A stretch of 64,000 bases of DNA from Breoghania corrubedonensis (GCF_003053845.1 NZ_QAYG01000004.1:310001-374000); one strand, 5' to 3'. Shown: positions 42,030 through 51,273, counted from the stretch's first letter. A program made the numbers and translations. The notes: generated from the letters alone by a model not told the origin.

Positions 42030-43535
42030 ATGAAGCTCTTCATCGCCGCGCTCGTCGCCGGCGCCACGGCGGCTTCCGCCTGTGCGCAGGCGCAGGACGC
42101 CCTGCCGCAGGCCGGCAGCGAATGGTTCAAGCTCGGCCAGGACACGCTCGCCGCCAACCTCGCCAAGAAGCCCAACACCCGTCGCGCCAGGAACATCATC
42201 CTGTTCACCGCCGATGGTCAGGGCGTGGGCACCAACTACGCCGTGCGCCTGTTCTCGGGCCAGCAGAAGGGCCTGCTGGGCTCCGAATACGTCCAGCCGC
42301 AGGAAGCCTTCCCGCATCTGGCGCTGGTCAAGACCTACACCACCAACGGCCAGACGCCCGACAGCGCGCCGACCGCCGGCGCCATGAACACCGGCGTGAA
42401 GCAGAAGAACGGCATGATCAACATCGACCCCTCGGTCGATCACGGCGATTGCGCGGGCGTCACGGGTCATGAGCTGAAGACCTTCGCCGAAATCGTGTCG
42501 GGTGAAGGCCGCTCCGTCGGCGTCATCTCCACCGCGCGCCTCACCCATGCGACGCCGGCCGGCGTCTACGCCAAGACCGCCAACCGCAACTGGGAGGACG
42601 ATTCCAAGCTGCCCGAGGGTTGCACCGCGCAGAAGGACATCGCCGCCCAGCTCTTCGATCAGGTCAAGGCCGGCGTGATCGACATCGCGCTCGGCGGCGG
42701 CCGCCGCCACTTCATCCCCAAGGATGCCAAGGGCGAGGAAGGCAAGTCCGGCAAGCGCACCGATGGCCGCAACATCATCAAGGAAATCCAGGATCTCGGC
42801 GGCCAGTACGCCTGGAACGAAGACACCTTCAAGGCACTTGATCTCGACAGCGACAAGCCGGTCATCGGCCTGTTCGAAGCCTCGCACATGAAGTACGAGA
42901 CCGACCGCACCGGCGAGCCCTCGCTGGCCGAGATGACGGCCGCCGCCATCAAGAAGCTGTCGAAGAACGGCAACGGCTTCTTCCTCGACATCGAGGCCGG
43001 CCGCGTCGACCACGCCAACCATGACGGCAACGGCTATCGCATGATGACCGACGGCAAGGCCTTCGCCGACGCCATCGCGCTCGCCGACGAGCTGACCGAC
43101 GACGCCGACACGCTGATCATCGTCACCGCCGACCACGAGCACTCGATCGCCTTCAACGGCTATTGCGGCCGCGGTTCGCCGGTCAACGGCCTGTGCTACG
43201 ACGTCGACGGCAAGGGCGTGAAGCATGCGGCCGAGCCGCTGAAGGGCGATGACGGCAAGCCCTACACCGTGGTGGGCTATCTCAACGGTGTCGGCTCGGT
43301 GCTGAAGAAGCAGGACGACGGCACCTATTCCGGTTCGCGCCCTGACGTCACCGAAGCGCAGGCCGAGGACAAGGACTACGTCCAGCAGGCGCTGATCCCG
43401 CTCTCCTCCGAGACCCACTCGGGCGAAGACGTGGCGATCTACGCCAAGGGCCCCTGGTCGCAGCTCTTCGACGGCACCGTGGAACAGAACTACATCTTCC
43501 ACGTGATGAACTACGCCGCCCACAACGGCGAGTGA
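42030..43535 (+). CDS. phoA: Alkaline phosphatase (PhoA family)
   Basis: A 501-residue periplasmic phosphomonoesterase. A signal peptide (MKLFIAALVAGATAASACAQ) is followed by NIILFTADGQGVG (first metal site), the active-site Ser in TPDSAPTAGAMNTGV, and later metal-binding stretches FFLDIEAGRVDHANHDGN, IIVTADHEHSIAF and SSETHSGEDVAIYA. It releases phosphate from organic esters. The ATG at 42030 is chosen to give a proper signal peptide; the open frame upstream is non-coding. A Pho box lies upstream, so phosphate starvation should induce it. Confidence 0.93.
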   Translation: MKLFIAALVAGATAASACAQAQDALPQAGSEWFKLGQDTLAANLAKKPNTRRARNIILFTADGQGVGTNYAVRLFSGQQKGLLGSEYVQPQEAFPHLALVKTYTTNGQTPDSAPTAGAMNTGVKQKNGMINIDPSVDHGDCAGVTGHELKTFAEIVSGEGRSVGVISTARLTHATPAGVYAKTANRNWEDDSKLPEGCTAQKDIAAQLFDQVKAGVIDIALGGGRRHFIPKDAKGEEGKSGKRTDGRNIIKEIQDLGGQYAWNEDTFKALDLDSDKPVIGLFEASHMKYETDRTGEPSLAEMTAAAIKKLSKNGNGFFLDIEAGRVDHANHDGNGYRMMTDGKAFADAIALADELTDDADTLIIVTADHEHSIAFNGYCGRGSPVNGLCYDVDGKGVKHAAEPLKGDDGKPYTVVGYLNGVGSVLKKQDDGTYSGSRPDVTEAQAEDKDYVQQALIPLSSETHSGEDVAIYAKGPWSQLFDGTVEQNYIFHVMNYAAHNGE

Positions 43536-43576
43536 CCTGCCCCGCATAAGCGGTTCGGGGCCAGCATCGGCCCCCG

Positions 43577-43604
43577 GGAAGGGCCCGCCGTTGCGGGCTC
43601 TTCC
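43577..43604 (+). terminator. Hairpin downstream of the alkaline phosphatase gene
   Basis: GGAAGGGCCCGC pairs with GCGGGCTCTTCC with one mismatch around a short CGTT loop. It starts about 40 bases after the stop. No T-tract follows, so it may be a terminator of modest strength. Confidence 0.5.
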
Positions 43605-43782
43605 AATCGGCCTTCCCAGCGTCATCCCGGACGCGATGCGGTGCGCAGTACCGCTTCGCGGATCCGGGATCTGACCCCGGTGTCTGTTGCTCGAAATCCC
43701 GGGCGCGCCGGAAAGATCTGACACTGAAGCCGGCACTGACACACAACAGACCGGTTTCCGAAGCGATCGAGAAGCGAACACC

Positions 43783-44211
43783 ATGCACCGCCGCCAATTC
43801 CTCGCAGCCGCATCCCTTCCCCTCCTTCTCGCCGCCTTGCCGGCGCGTGCGGCAAGCGACCTCCTGCGTATCCGCGATCTCTACAACAAGGATCTGAGCT
43901 TCTCGCCTTACGCCAAGGCGCATGAGGGGCGCACCGTTGCGGTGCGCGGCTACATGGCGCCGCCGCTGAAGGCGCAGGCGAAGTTCTTCGTCCTCACCTC
44001 CCGTCCCATGGCCGTCTGCCCCTTCTGCGAAAGCGAGGCGGAATGGCCGGATGACATTCTCGTCGTCTACACCGACGACATCATCGACGTTGTTCCCTTC
44101 AACGTCCCCATCGAGGTGGAGGGCGGACTGGAACTCGGCACCTACACCGACACTCAGATCGGCTTCGTCAGTCGCGTGCGCATCACCTCCGGCTCGTTCG
44201 AGAAGATGTAG
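43783..44211 (+). CDS. Exported small protein with a CxxC motif, partner of an FtsX-type ABC transporter
   Basis: A 142-residue protein with an export signal (MHRRQFLAAASLPLLLAALP, with a twin arginine and cleavage near residue 23). The mature part is a compact beta-type domain with VRGYMAPPLKAQAKFFVLTS and a CPFC pair (Cys79, Cys82) next to ESEAEWPDD, which could bind a metal. The ATG at 43783 starts the signal; upstream frame is not coding. The ATPase and permease genes follow on the same strand after 89 bases. I recognise the arrangement from other proteobacteria, but not a proven function; metal or envelope-protein handling is a guess. Confidence 0.7.
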   Translation: MHRRQFLAAASLPLLLAALPARAASDLLRIRDLYNKDLSFSPYAKAHEGRTVAVRGYMAPPLKAQAKFFVLTSRPMAVCPFCESEAEWPDDILVVYTDDIIDVVPFNVPIEVEGGLELGTYTDTQIGFVSRVRITSGSFEKM

Positions 44212-44300
44212 CGCCGCCGCTCTTCCCGCGCTCCCGTCAGGCCACCGCCCGGTCAAGAAACGAAGCCCCCGCTCCTTCCACCGCCAGCAGGCTTCCGCCC

Positions 44301-45002
44301 ATGTTCACGATAGAAAACCTCGTCCTCAGCTACCGCGACGACGGCGGAAAGCCCTTCACGGTGCTGGAACTCCCCGCGCTTCAACTCGGCCGCGAAAGCC
44401 TCGTCGTCGTCACCGGGCCGTCGGGTTCCGGCAAGTCGAGCCTCCTCTACGCGCTGTGCGGCCTGCTGAAACCGACGGCGGGCGCGGTGCGCCATGAAGG
44501 ACAGGATATCTACGCGCTGTCGGAGGCCCGCCGCGATCGCTGGCGGCGCGAGACCGTTGGCCTGATCTTTCAGGATTTCCACCTGATCCCGGAGCTCTCT
44601 CCGCTCGCCAACGTGACGCTCGCCACCCATTTCGGCGGCACCGCCGACCGCCGCGCCCTCGCCCTGCGCGGCCGCGCCCTGCTCGACGTTCTGGGCGTGC
44701 CGACCGATCGCCGCCACGCCTCGGCTCTGTCGCGCGGCGAGCAACAGCGCACCGCGATCGCCCGCGCCCTGCTGTTCGATCCCCCCGCCATCCTCGCCGA
44801 CGAACCGACCGCCAGCCTCGATGCGGAGGCCTCGACGCTGGTCGCCGACCGGCTCCTCAGCCTGTCGCGCGACGAAGGCCGACTGGTGCTGGCGGTCAGC
44901 CACGACCCGATCCTGATATCGCGCGCCGACCGGCTGCTGCACCTGGAACGCGGCCACCTGAAGGAGACGGAACCGACGATGCGCAAGGAGATCCCGGCAT
45001 GA
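44301..45002 (+). CDS. ABC transporter ATP-binding protein, LolD/MacB type
   Basis: A 233-residue cytoplasmic ATPase. Walker A is GPSGSGKSS near residue 40, the Q-loop region is LIFQDFHLIPELSPLANVTL, the signature is LSRGEQQRTAIARALL (R in place of the usual G in LSGGEQ) and Walker B is AILADEPTASLD. The H-loop is LAVSHDP. This subgroup energises FtsX-type permeases that extract or move molecules across the periplasm rather than through a channel. Its stop overlaps the permease start by four bases. Confidence 0.9.
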   Translation: MFTIENLVLSYRDDGGKPFTVLELPALQLGRESLVVVTGPSGSGKSSLLYALCGLLKPTAGAVRHEGQDIYALSEARRDRWRRETVGLIFQDFHLIPELSPLANVTLATHFGGTADRRALALRGRALLDVLGVPTDRRHASALSRGEQQRTAIARALLFDPPAILADEPTASLDAEASTLVADRLLSLSRDEGRLVLAVSHDPILISRADRLLHLERGHLKETEPTMRKEIPA

Positions 45003-46228
45003 TGAACCCGCTCCCCCTGGTCATCGCCACCTTGCGGCGCAACCCGGTCACCACCATCACCTTCATCGCGCTGGTGGCCGTTGCCGTCGGCCTCGGCGTC
45101 GCCATCACCTCGCAGGAACGCGCGCTCAAGCGCGGCAGCGCCCACGCCGCCGACCGTTTCGACCTCGTCATCGCCGCCCCCGGCAGCCAGACCGACGCCA
45201 TGCTCAAGGCGGTGTTCCTGCGCACCGGCTCGGTCGAGTTGCTGAAGCCCGAGGTCGTCGCCCGCGTCTTTGCCGAGCCGCACGCCGAGATCGTCGCCCC
45301 CATCGCCTTCGGCGACAGCCATGACGGCGCGCCCATTGTCGGCTCCGTGCCCGGTTTCGTGACCTATCTCTCGGGCGGCAAGCTTGCCGAGGGCCGGCCC
45401 TTCGCCGACCACGAGGAAGCCGTCGTGGGCGCCGCTTCGCCCCTGAAGATCGGCGACACCTTCCACCCCACCCACGGCGACGGCCACGCGGAGCTGGAAG
45501 GCGACGGCGAGGAGCATGGCCACGATCACGAGCACGGCGTCGACATCACCGTCGTCGGCCGCATGGCGCCCACGGGCTCGCCCTGGGACATGGCCATCGT
45601 CGTGCCGGTGGAACTCACCTGGGAGCTGCACAACCTGCCCACCGGCCACCCGCAGGGCTCCGAGCAGGTCGGTCCGCCCTATGTCTCGGACCGGCTTCCC
45701 GGCGTCCCGGCGCTGGTGGTGAAGCCGGATTCGGTCGCCGCCGCCTATGGTCTGCGAAATATTTACCGCGCGCAGGACAGCACCGCTTTCTTCCCCGCCG
45801 AGGTGCTGGTGGAGCTGTACGCGCTGCTCGGCGACATGCGGCAGTTGATGAACGTCATGGCGCTCGCCACCCAGACGCTGGTCATCGTCGCCATCCTCGT
45901 CGGCATCATGGTGCTGCTCAGGCTTTACCGGGTGCAGTTTTCCGTGTTGCGGGCGCTTGGCGCACCGCGCTCGTTCATCTTCCTCACCATCTGGAGCTAT
46001 GTGGCTCTCATCGTCGCCGTCGGCGCCGTGGCGGGCCTTGGCCTCGGCATGGGGCTCGCGGGCACGATCTCGGCCGCGTTCACGGCGCAAACGGGCATAG
46101 CGCTCGACGCCACCATCGGCGCGTCGGAGATCTGGCTCGTGATGGCGATCATCGCCATCGGTATGGCGGTCGCCACCGTCCCGGCCGCCCTGCTCTACCG
46201 AAAACCGGTCATCGACGCCTTGCGCTGA
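44999..46228 (+). CDS. FtsX-type ABC transporter permease with a histidine-rich periplasmic loop
   Basis: A 409-residue permease with the MacB/FtsX layout: one N-terminal helix (residues ~18-36), a large periplasmic domain (~40-285), then three C-terminal helices (~285-310, 330-360, 375-400) ending YRKPVIDALR. Residues 156-179 of the periplasmic domain form a His/Asp/Glu-rich segment (DTFHPTHGDGHAELEGDGEE, then HGHDHEHG) with eight His, a likely metal-binding loop. The protein works with the overlapping upstream ATPase and probably with the CxxC exported protein. Zinc or another divalent metal may be sensed or moved; this is inferred from the loop only. Confidence 0.85.
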   Translation: MMNPLPLVIATLRRNPVTTITFIALVAVAVGLGVAITSQERALKRGSAHAADRFDLVIAAPGSQTDAMLKAVFLRTGSVELLKPEVVARVFAEPHAEIVAPIAFGDSHDGAPIVGSVPGFVTYLSGGKLAEGRPFADHEEAVVGAASPLKIGDTFHPTHGDGHAELEGDGEEHGHDHEHGVDITVVGRMAPTGSPWDMAIVVPVELTWELHNLPTGHPQGSEQVGPPYVSDRLPGVPALVVKPDSVAAAYGLRNIYRAQDSTAFFPAEVLVELYALLGDMRQLMNVMALATQTLVIVAILVGIMVLLRLYRVQFSVLRALGAPRSFIFLTIWSYVALIVAVGAVAGLGLGMGLAGTISAAFTAQTGIALDATIGASEIWLVMAIIAIGMAVATVPAALLYRKPVIDALR

Positions 46229-46365
46229 GCCGCGCGCCGGAGCCCCAAGGCCTCAAGCCCCGGCTCCCGGCCCTTTAACCCCTGTCATTCCCCCGTCACG
46301 CGCCTGGGGCAAAGTCGGCGCGTTTCGATTCATTGCGGATCGTGACCATACCCGCATCACTTCAG

Positions 46366-46392
46366 GGCGGCCCTCGGGCCGCCTCTTTTTTT
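46366..46392 (+). terminator. Rho-independent terminator of the ABC operon
   Basis: GGCGGCCC and GGGCCGCC pair around a TC loop and are followed by TCTTTTTTT. It lies 138 bases after the permease stop. Confidence 0.85.
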
Positions 46393-46433
46393 GCCGCCGG
46401 CCGGCCTGCGCGCACTCTCCGTATTTATAACTA

Positions 46434-46607
46434 TTATTGGTCACAAAGTGTCGCAGGAGCCCTATCGCCACTTCCTGCATGATTGACAAACGCCACGATC
46501 GGTACCAGATTAAAACCATAGAGAGAAAGCGCGAGGTCTAGAACAATGACACCGCCGGCTAGTACAAGCAAATGATCCAGAGGCCACTCAAACGCCTTTG
46601 AGATCAT
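46434..46607 (-). CDS. Possible 57-residue membrane peptide
   Basis: The frame from ATG 46607 encodes MISKAFEWPLDHLLVLAGGV followed by IVLDLALSLYGFNLVPIVAF, which could form one or two membrane helices, and a short polar tail. The ribosome-binding site is weak (TTGGATCGT). The stretch is AT-rich and lies alone between convergent terminators. The hydrophobic pattern is the only support; it may be chance. Confidence 0.25.
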   Translation of the reverse strand: MISKAFEWPLDHLLVLAGGVIVLDLALSLYGFNLVPIVAFVNHAGSGDRAPATLCDQ

Positions 46608-46876
46608 ACGATCCAAACAAATTCTTGAATAGTCTCGGCAGCAAGGACTATTTGCTTTTCGGATGCTTGCATACACGGGAACGCGCTTCCACTGAGCGCC
46701 GCAAACAGTTGCGGACAAGGCCCGTAGGCTTCTTCGACGGAAGGACCGCCCGCGACAAGCGCACGAAAGCGGAAAATCCGAGCCGCAATATCTCAAACCG
46801 ATGAGAATGTCCGTCACCGACCGCGCCCTGGAGCGTTGAACGCCGGCGCAGATATCGAAAAAGACAGGACATAGGG

Positions 46877-46914
46877 AAAAGGCCCTGCGACATCGCCCGT
46901 CGCAGGGCTTTTTT
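46877..46914 (-). terminator. Bidirectional terminator downstream of the Wzz gene
   Basis: GCCCTGCGAC (46882-46891) pairs perfectly with GTCGCAGGGC (46899-46908), flanked by AAAAG and TTTTTT. It lies 112 bases beyond the end of the minus-strand Wzz-like gene. Confidence 0.8.
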
Positions 46915-47025
46915 GTGTCGCCCACCAACTCATGTCGCAGACAGCGGCCGTCGCCAGCCGGCGCTTGCGCAGTCATTCAGGCGGGCCGTTTCCGGGGGCT
47001 ACCGTTTCCGGGGTGTGATCGTTTT

Positions 47026-49140
47026 TCAGGCAGCCATGTCGCGCGGGCCTGCGGCCGCGGGGTCGCGACGCTGTGGCGCGAGGATGGAGAGGCTCGACCC
47101 CGTCCGCGACTCCAGCATGCGACGGGTGCGGTCGAGCGAGGGACCGCCGGAATGATCGCCCGCCACCAGAACGACATGATCGGCATGGGCCAGGAACTTC
47201 GCCGTGGCGATCGACGATGTCAGTCGGCCAAGATCGATGACGATGTGATCGTAGGTATGTTCCAGCGCCTCAAGCACCGTGTCGAAGATCGGCGACGCCG
47301 CTTCCCTGTCGCTCAAGGGGCGTCCGGCCCCCTCGATCAGATGGGCGCGCGAACGCGGATCGCGCATGATCACCTGCGAGAACGACGCCTCGCCGCTCAA
47401 CAGGTCGGCAAGGCCGCGCCGAGGCTTGCCGTTGGCCCCCTCGACGTCCCCGAACTGCGGTTCGGCGGATGTTTCGATGAGGATCGGACAGGAATTGTCG
47501 CTGACGGCCGCGCGCAGCAGCGCCACGGCCGCGCGGTTGGCCAGTTCGTCGTCGTCGGTTGAAACGACCACAAGGCAGCGCGGCGGCGTCTCCGCCTCCA
47601 TCAACCTTGCCCACAGGGCGGCGGGGCTGGTCTCGACGTCCGAAATCGGCGCCACGGGAACCTGCGGCGCCTCGAATTCGGCCGCGTTGACGGCCTCCTC
47701 GCCCGCGTCCTCCGGCTCCGCCCCGGTGCTTTCGCCGCGCACCAGCACGCCGCCGACCATAAATTCGCGCATCAGCACGAAGGCGAGCGACAGCACCGTC
47801 ACGGCCAGCGTCACGAGAACGGTGATCGGCACCACGCGGGGCGAATAGGGCTTGTGCGGAACGCTGGCACGCGAGATCAGCCGCGCATCGGCCGGCAGCC
47901 CGGTAGCGTTGACGCGCACCTCCTGCTCGCGATAGCGCTGCAGCAACGCTTCCAGTTGCGCGCCCTTGACCTTGGCGTCGCGCTCCAGATCGCGCAGGCG
48001 GATGCGCGCATCGTTGTTGTGCGCGACCTGCGACTTGAGCTGGTTCAAACTGGCCTTGAGCGACGTTTCCCGGCTTTCGGCGATCTGCACGTCGTTTTCA
48101 AGCGCGCCCAGGATCTTGCGCCCTTCGGCGACGATCTGCCCCTTGAGGTCCGAGAGCTGACGCCGGGCCGCGCGATATTCGGGATGGTTCGGCAAAAGCG
48201 AGGTCGACAGTTCCGCGATGCGCGCCTGCAGCGCCACCTGGCGTTCGCGCAACCGCTGGATCAACGGAGAATTCAGCACATCGGACGCCGAATCCAGGGT
48301 GCCGCGCCCCAGCATGGCGCGCAACTGCTCGGCCTTGGCCTGCACTTCCGCCTTTTGCGCCCGCGCCGCGGCGAGTTGAGTATTGAGATCGGCAAGCTGC
48401 TGCTGAACCAGCGTCACGTTGTTGGACCCGGCCATCAGGTCGTTTGCGGCACGGTAGTTCTCCACCGCGCGCTCCGCCTTCTCCACATCGGCGCGAACCC
48501 GGGTCACCTCCGGCTCCAGGCTGCCCGCGGCCTCTTGCGTGTTGTCGCGCTTGGCGGCGGCCTGCAGGTCCATGTATTCCTGCACGATCATGTTGGCGCC
48601 TTCGGCGGCCAGCTTGGGATCGCGCGAGGAGAACTCGACCGTGATCACCCGGGTGTTTTCCACCTGATAGATGACGACATGTTCGAAATAGGCATCCAGC
48701 ACCCGCTCCTCCACCGAGGAATGGCGGCTGGAGCGATCGAATCCCAGCACCTTCAGCACGTCGCGCAAGAGATTGTCTCCGTCCTCGGCGGAGGGATTGA
48801 ATTCGCTGCGCTTGGCAAGCTCCAGCTTGGCGGCGACACGGCGCGCGAGATCGTAGGAATTGAGCAGCTGAACCTGGCTGGCGACACCTTCCTGATCGAG
48901 CATAGCCCGCTCGCCTTCGGTGTTGCGCGCAATGCCGGGATAGATCGAATCCTGGCTCTCGATGAGGATCTTCGCCTGCCCGCGATATTTCGGAGTGACC
49001 ATCTGCATGGCCCCGAACGTCGCGACCGCTGTCAGGAGGACGAGCGGCACCAGCCACCGCTTGGACCGCCACAAGGCCCGGCCCAACGCCGTGATGTCGA
49101 TCGAGACTTCGTCGTCCGCCCCGCGATACTCCTTGACCAT
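47026..49140 (-). CDS. Exopolysaccharide chain-length/export protein, Wzz/GumC/ExoP family with degenerate kinase domain
   Basis: A 704-residue inner-membrane protein. The first helix is at about 31-50 (RWLVPLVLLTAVATFGAM), followed by a large periplasmic Wzz domain with long coiled coils (~200-420), a proline-rich stretch (SVPHKPYSPRV) and the second helix (~445-465). The cytoplasmic C-terminal ~220 residues resemble a BY-kinase/CpsD fold (CLVVVSTDDDELANRAAVAL, HIVIDLGRLTSS) but lack a Walker A GKT/S and the usual C-terminal tyrosine cluster, so kinase activity is unlikely. It sets polymer length with the divergent Wza-like protein. The genes diverge from a shared 190-base spacer. Confidence 0.88.
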   Translation of the reverse strand: MVKEYRGADDEVSIDITALGRALWRSKRWLVPLVLLTAVATFGAMQMVTPKYRGQAKILIESQDSIYPGIARNTEGERAMLDQEGVASQVQLLNSYDLARRVAAKLELAKRSEFNPSAEDGDNLLRDVLKVLGFDRSSRHSSVEERVLDAYFEHVVIYQVENTRVITVEFSSRDPKLAAEGANMIVQEYMDLQAAAKRDNTQEAAGSLEPEVTRVRADVEKAERAVENYRAANDLMAGSNNVTLVQQQLADLNTQLAAARAQKAEVQAKAEQLRAMLGRGTLDSASDVLNSPLIQRLRERQVALQARIAELSTSLLPNHPEYRAARRQLSDLKGQIVAEGRKILGALENDVQIAESRETSLKASLNQLKSQVAHNNDARIRLRDLERDAKVKGAQLEALLQRYREQEVRVNATGLPADARLISRASVPHKPYSPRVVPITVLVTLAVTVLSLAFVLMREFMVGGVLVRGESTGAEPEDAGEEAVNAAEFEAPQVPVAPISDVETSPAALWARLMEAETPPRCLVVVSTDDDELANRAAVALLRAAVSDNSCPILIETSAEPQFGDVEGANGKPRRGLADLLSGEASFSQVIMRDPRSRAHLIEGAGRPLSDREAASPIFDTVLEALEHTYDHIVIDLGRLTSSIATAKFLAHADHVVLVAGDHSGGPSLDRTRRMLESRTGSSLSILAPQRRDPAAAGPRDMAA

Positions 49141-49330
49141 CGGCCCGATACTCCTGACTGTCCCCTCGAATTTCTAGTCTGTTAAGGTAAGCGGAGTGTT
49201 AAAGTCGGACGTTTGCGCAAGATTGCAAATTGATACTCTGTAAAGAACCACGAATACCGCATACGGAATTCGCCAGATTCATCGCGGGCCTTTACTCGAC
49301 ATTAACCCTGTTCCGGGAAATTTGCAGGCA

Positions 49331-49912
49331 ATGGGAATAGGGAAAATTCAGCACATGCGTGCCCTGGTCATAGCTCTTGTCGGCCTGTCCGTCCTCATGG
49401 CCGGATGCAGCAGCTACCGTCGCCCGCCGGCGGCATTTCACGACGTTCTGACCCAGCCCTATCGGCTTGATTCAGGCGACCGCGTGCGCATCGCCGTATA
49501 CGGCCAGCAGGAACTCTCCACCACCTACACGATCGACCAGGGCGGCACGCTTTCCATGCCGCTGATCGGTGACGTTTCCGCTCGCGGCAAGACCACGCTA
49601 CAGCTCGAAAAGATACTGGAAGCAAGGCTGTCGCGCGGTTTCCTGCGCGATCCCGACGTCTCCGTCGAAGTCGACCAGTACCGTCCGTTCTTCATCATGG
49701 GCGAGGTCCAGAACGCCGGCCAGTACCCCTATGTGGCCGGCCTGACGGCGCAGACCGCCGTCGCCATCGCGGGCGGTTTCACCCCCCGTGCCCAGCAGGC
49801 CGACATCGACGTCACCCGCCAGATCGAGGGCAAGATCATGACCGGTCGCGTGCCCCTGTCCGACCCCTTGCGTCCCGGCGACACCGTCTACGTGCGCGAA
49901 CGGCTGTTCTGA
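49331..49912 (+). CDS. Polysaccharide export lipoprotein (Wza/ExoF type)
   Basis: An outer-envelope lipoprotein of about 193 residues. The signal ends in a lipobox (SVLMAGC), followed by a poly-export domain (PYRLDSGDRVRIAVYGQQEL, then DQGGTLSMPLIGDVSARGKT) and a SLBB segment (PFFIMGEVQNAGQYPYVAGL). It is shorter than E. coli Wza and lacks its C-terminal barrel helix, as usual in alphaproteobacteria. The start could be ATG 49331 or ATG 49355; both keep the signal. It heads the plus-strand exopolysaccharide genes and diverges from the Wzz-like gene. Confidence 0.88.
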   Translation: MGIGKIQHMRALVIALVGLSVLMAGCSSYRRPPAAFHDVLTQPYRLDSGDRVRIAVYGQQELSTTYTIDQGGTLSMPLIGDVSARGKTTLQLEKILEARLSRGFLRDPDVSVEVDQYRPFFIMGEVQNAGQYPYVAGLTAQTAVAIAGGFTPRAQQADIDVTRQIEGKIMTGRVPLSDPLRPGDTVYVRERLF

Positions 49913-50058
49913 CCCCCCTTGTCGCTTGTGACAGGGACAAATTGTCCCGTTAACTGCGGACTCATCTTCCAGCACTAGTCTTCTTCCTGACAGGTATGCG
50001 TCCATCGGTACGCGGGCGCCAACCGGGCCGCGCCGATGACCTGATCAGGAGTCGAGTC

Positions 50059-51273
50059 ATGTCCGCGCCCTCCCTGCGAGTCGTGCATTGCCTGCGTGCG
50101 CCTGTCGGCGGCGCCTTCCGGCACGTCCGCGATCTGATTTCCGCCCAACGCGCCGAGGGCCATGCCGTTGGCCTGATCTGCGACTCCACGACCGGCGGCG
50201 ATTTCGCCGAGATGCAGCTCGATCTGCTGGCCGGCGATCTGGAGCTGGGCCTTGTACGCATCCCGATGCGGCGTACGCCTTCCCCAGCGGACCTTCTCGC
50301 CATGCGCCGCGCCTATCGCGACCTGAAGGCGATGGCGCCCGACGTGCTGCACGGCCACGGCGCCAAGGGCGGCACCTATGCCCGGCTGCTCGGCACGTTC
50401 CTGCGCATGTCGGGCCTGAAGACCCGGCGCTTCTATTCTCCGCACGGCGGATCGCTGCACTACCCCGCCACCTCGCTCGCCGGACGCACCTACTTCACGG
50501 TCGAACGGACCCTGGAGCGGTTTTGCGACGGCCTGTGCTTCGTCTCCCAATACGAGGCGGACCAGTATGCCTCCAAGGTCCATCCCCCGCGCATAGCCCA
50601 CCGCACCGTCCACAACGGGCTGCGGCCGGAGGAATTCGCCCCCGTCGTCCCCGCCCCGGATGCGCGCGACTTCCTCTTCATCGGCGAATTCCGCGATCTC
50701 AAGGGCCCGGATCTGTTCCTTCTGGCGCTGACGGCGATCGGTGAGGCCAGCGGGCTCACGCCCACGGCCCACATGGTCGGCCCCGGCGACGACCGCTCCC
50801 GCTACAAGGAGATGGCCGAGGACCTCGGCATTGGCGGCACGGTGACGATCCATGCCCCCCGTCCCGCCCGCGAGGCGTTCGCCATGGCCCGCGCGGTGGT
50901 AATTCCGTCACGAGCGGAATCGCTACCCTATATAGTGCTTGAGGCCATCGCCGCCGGACTGCCCGTGATCACCACACGCGTCGGCGGCATTCCCGAAATC
51001 TTTGCCGGAAGCGATCACGACCTCGTCGCGCCCGGCGACGCGACCGCGCTGGCAACGGCCATGCAGCGCGTGCTCCACGATCCGATTACCGCTCGCAACA
51101 AGGCGCAGGCCGACCGGGCCCGCATCGCCGATGCCTTTTCGCTCGCCCGCATGTCGCAAGGCGTGCTCGGGCTCTATGGCGAGGGTGGCGTCCGGGTGGA
51201 GCAGCCGGTCGAGCACGCACCGCCGGAGCGAACCGACAATCCGCGGCTGACGGCCGACGGAACCCGAGGCTGA
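50059..51273 (+). CDS. Glycosyltransferase family 4 protein
   Basis: A 404-residue GT-B glycosyltransferase. The N-terminal domain starts LRVVHCLRAPVGGAFRHVRD and has DVLHGHGAKGGTYARLL; the C-terminal nucleotide-sugar domain has FLFIGEFRDLKGPDLFLLAL and the EX7E-type motif in PSRAESLPYIVLEAIAAGLP. The ATG at 50059 has AGGAG seven bases upstream; the longer frame from 49996 has none. It adds a sugar to the lipid-linked repeat unit at the cytoplasmic face. Donor and acceptor are unknown. Confidence 0.92.
   Translation: MSAPSLRVVHCLRAPVGGAFRHVRDLISAQRAEGHAVGLICDSTTGGDFAEMQLDLLAGDLELGLVRIPMRRTPSPADLLAMRRAYRDLKAMAPDVLHGHGAKGGTYARLLGTFLRMSGLKTRRFYSPHGGSLHYPATSLAGRTYFTVERTLERFCDGLCFVSQYEADQYASKVHPPRIAHRTVHNGLRPEEFAPVVPAPDARDFLFIGEFRDLKGPDLFLLALTAIGEASGLTPTAHMVGPGDDRSRYKEMAEDLGIGGTVTIHAPRPAREAFAMARAVVIPSRAESLPYIVLEAIAAGLPVITTRVGGIPEIFAGSDHDLVAPGDATALATAMQRVLHDPITARNKAQADRARIADAFSLARMSQGVLGLYGEGGVRVEQPVEHAPPERTDNPRLTADGTRG

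Larger units (their letters stand above)
46393..47025. other. 633-base region between two terminators and the Wzz gene
   Basis: The composition is more AT-rich than the surroundings between about 46420 and 46680. Apart from one weak short frame (46434-46607) and the terminator at 46877-46914 I see no gene, tRNA or repeat. A small RNA upstream of the second terminator is possible but unsupported. Confidence 0.4.

Noticed and set aside
46434-46976. Full 180-codon minus-strand frame in the gap before the Wzz gene.
   Set aside because: It crosses the bidirectional terminator at 46877-46914 and its N-terminal two thirds are Arg/Cys/Ser-rich noise; only the last 57 codons merit a weak mention.
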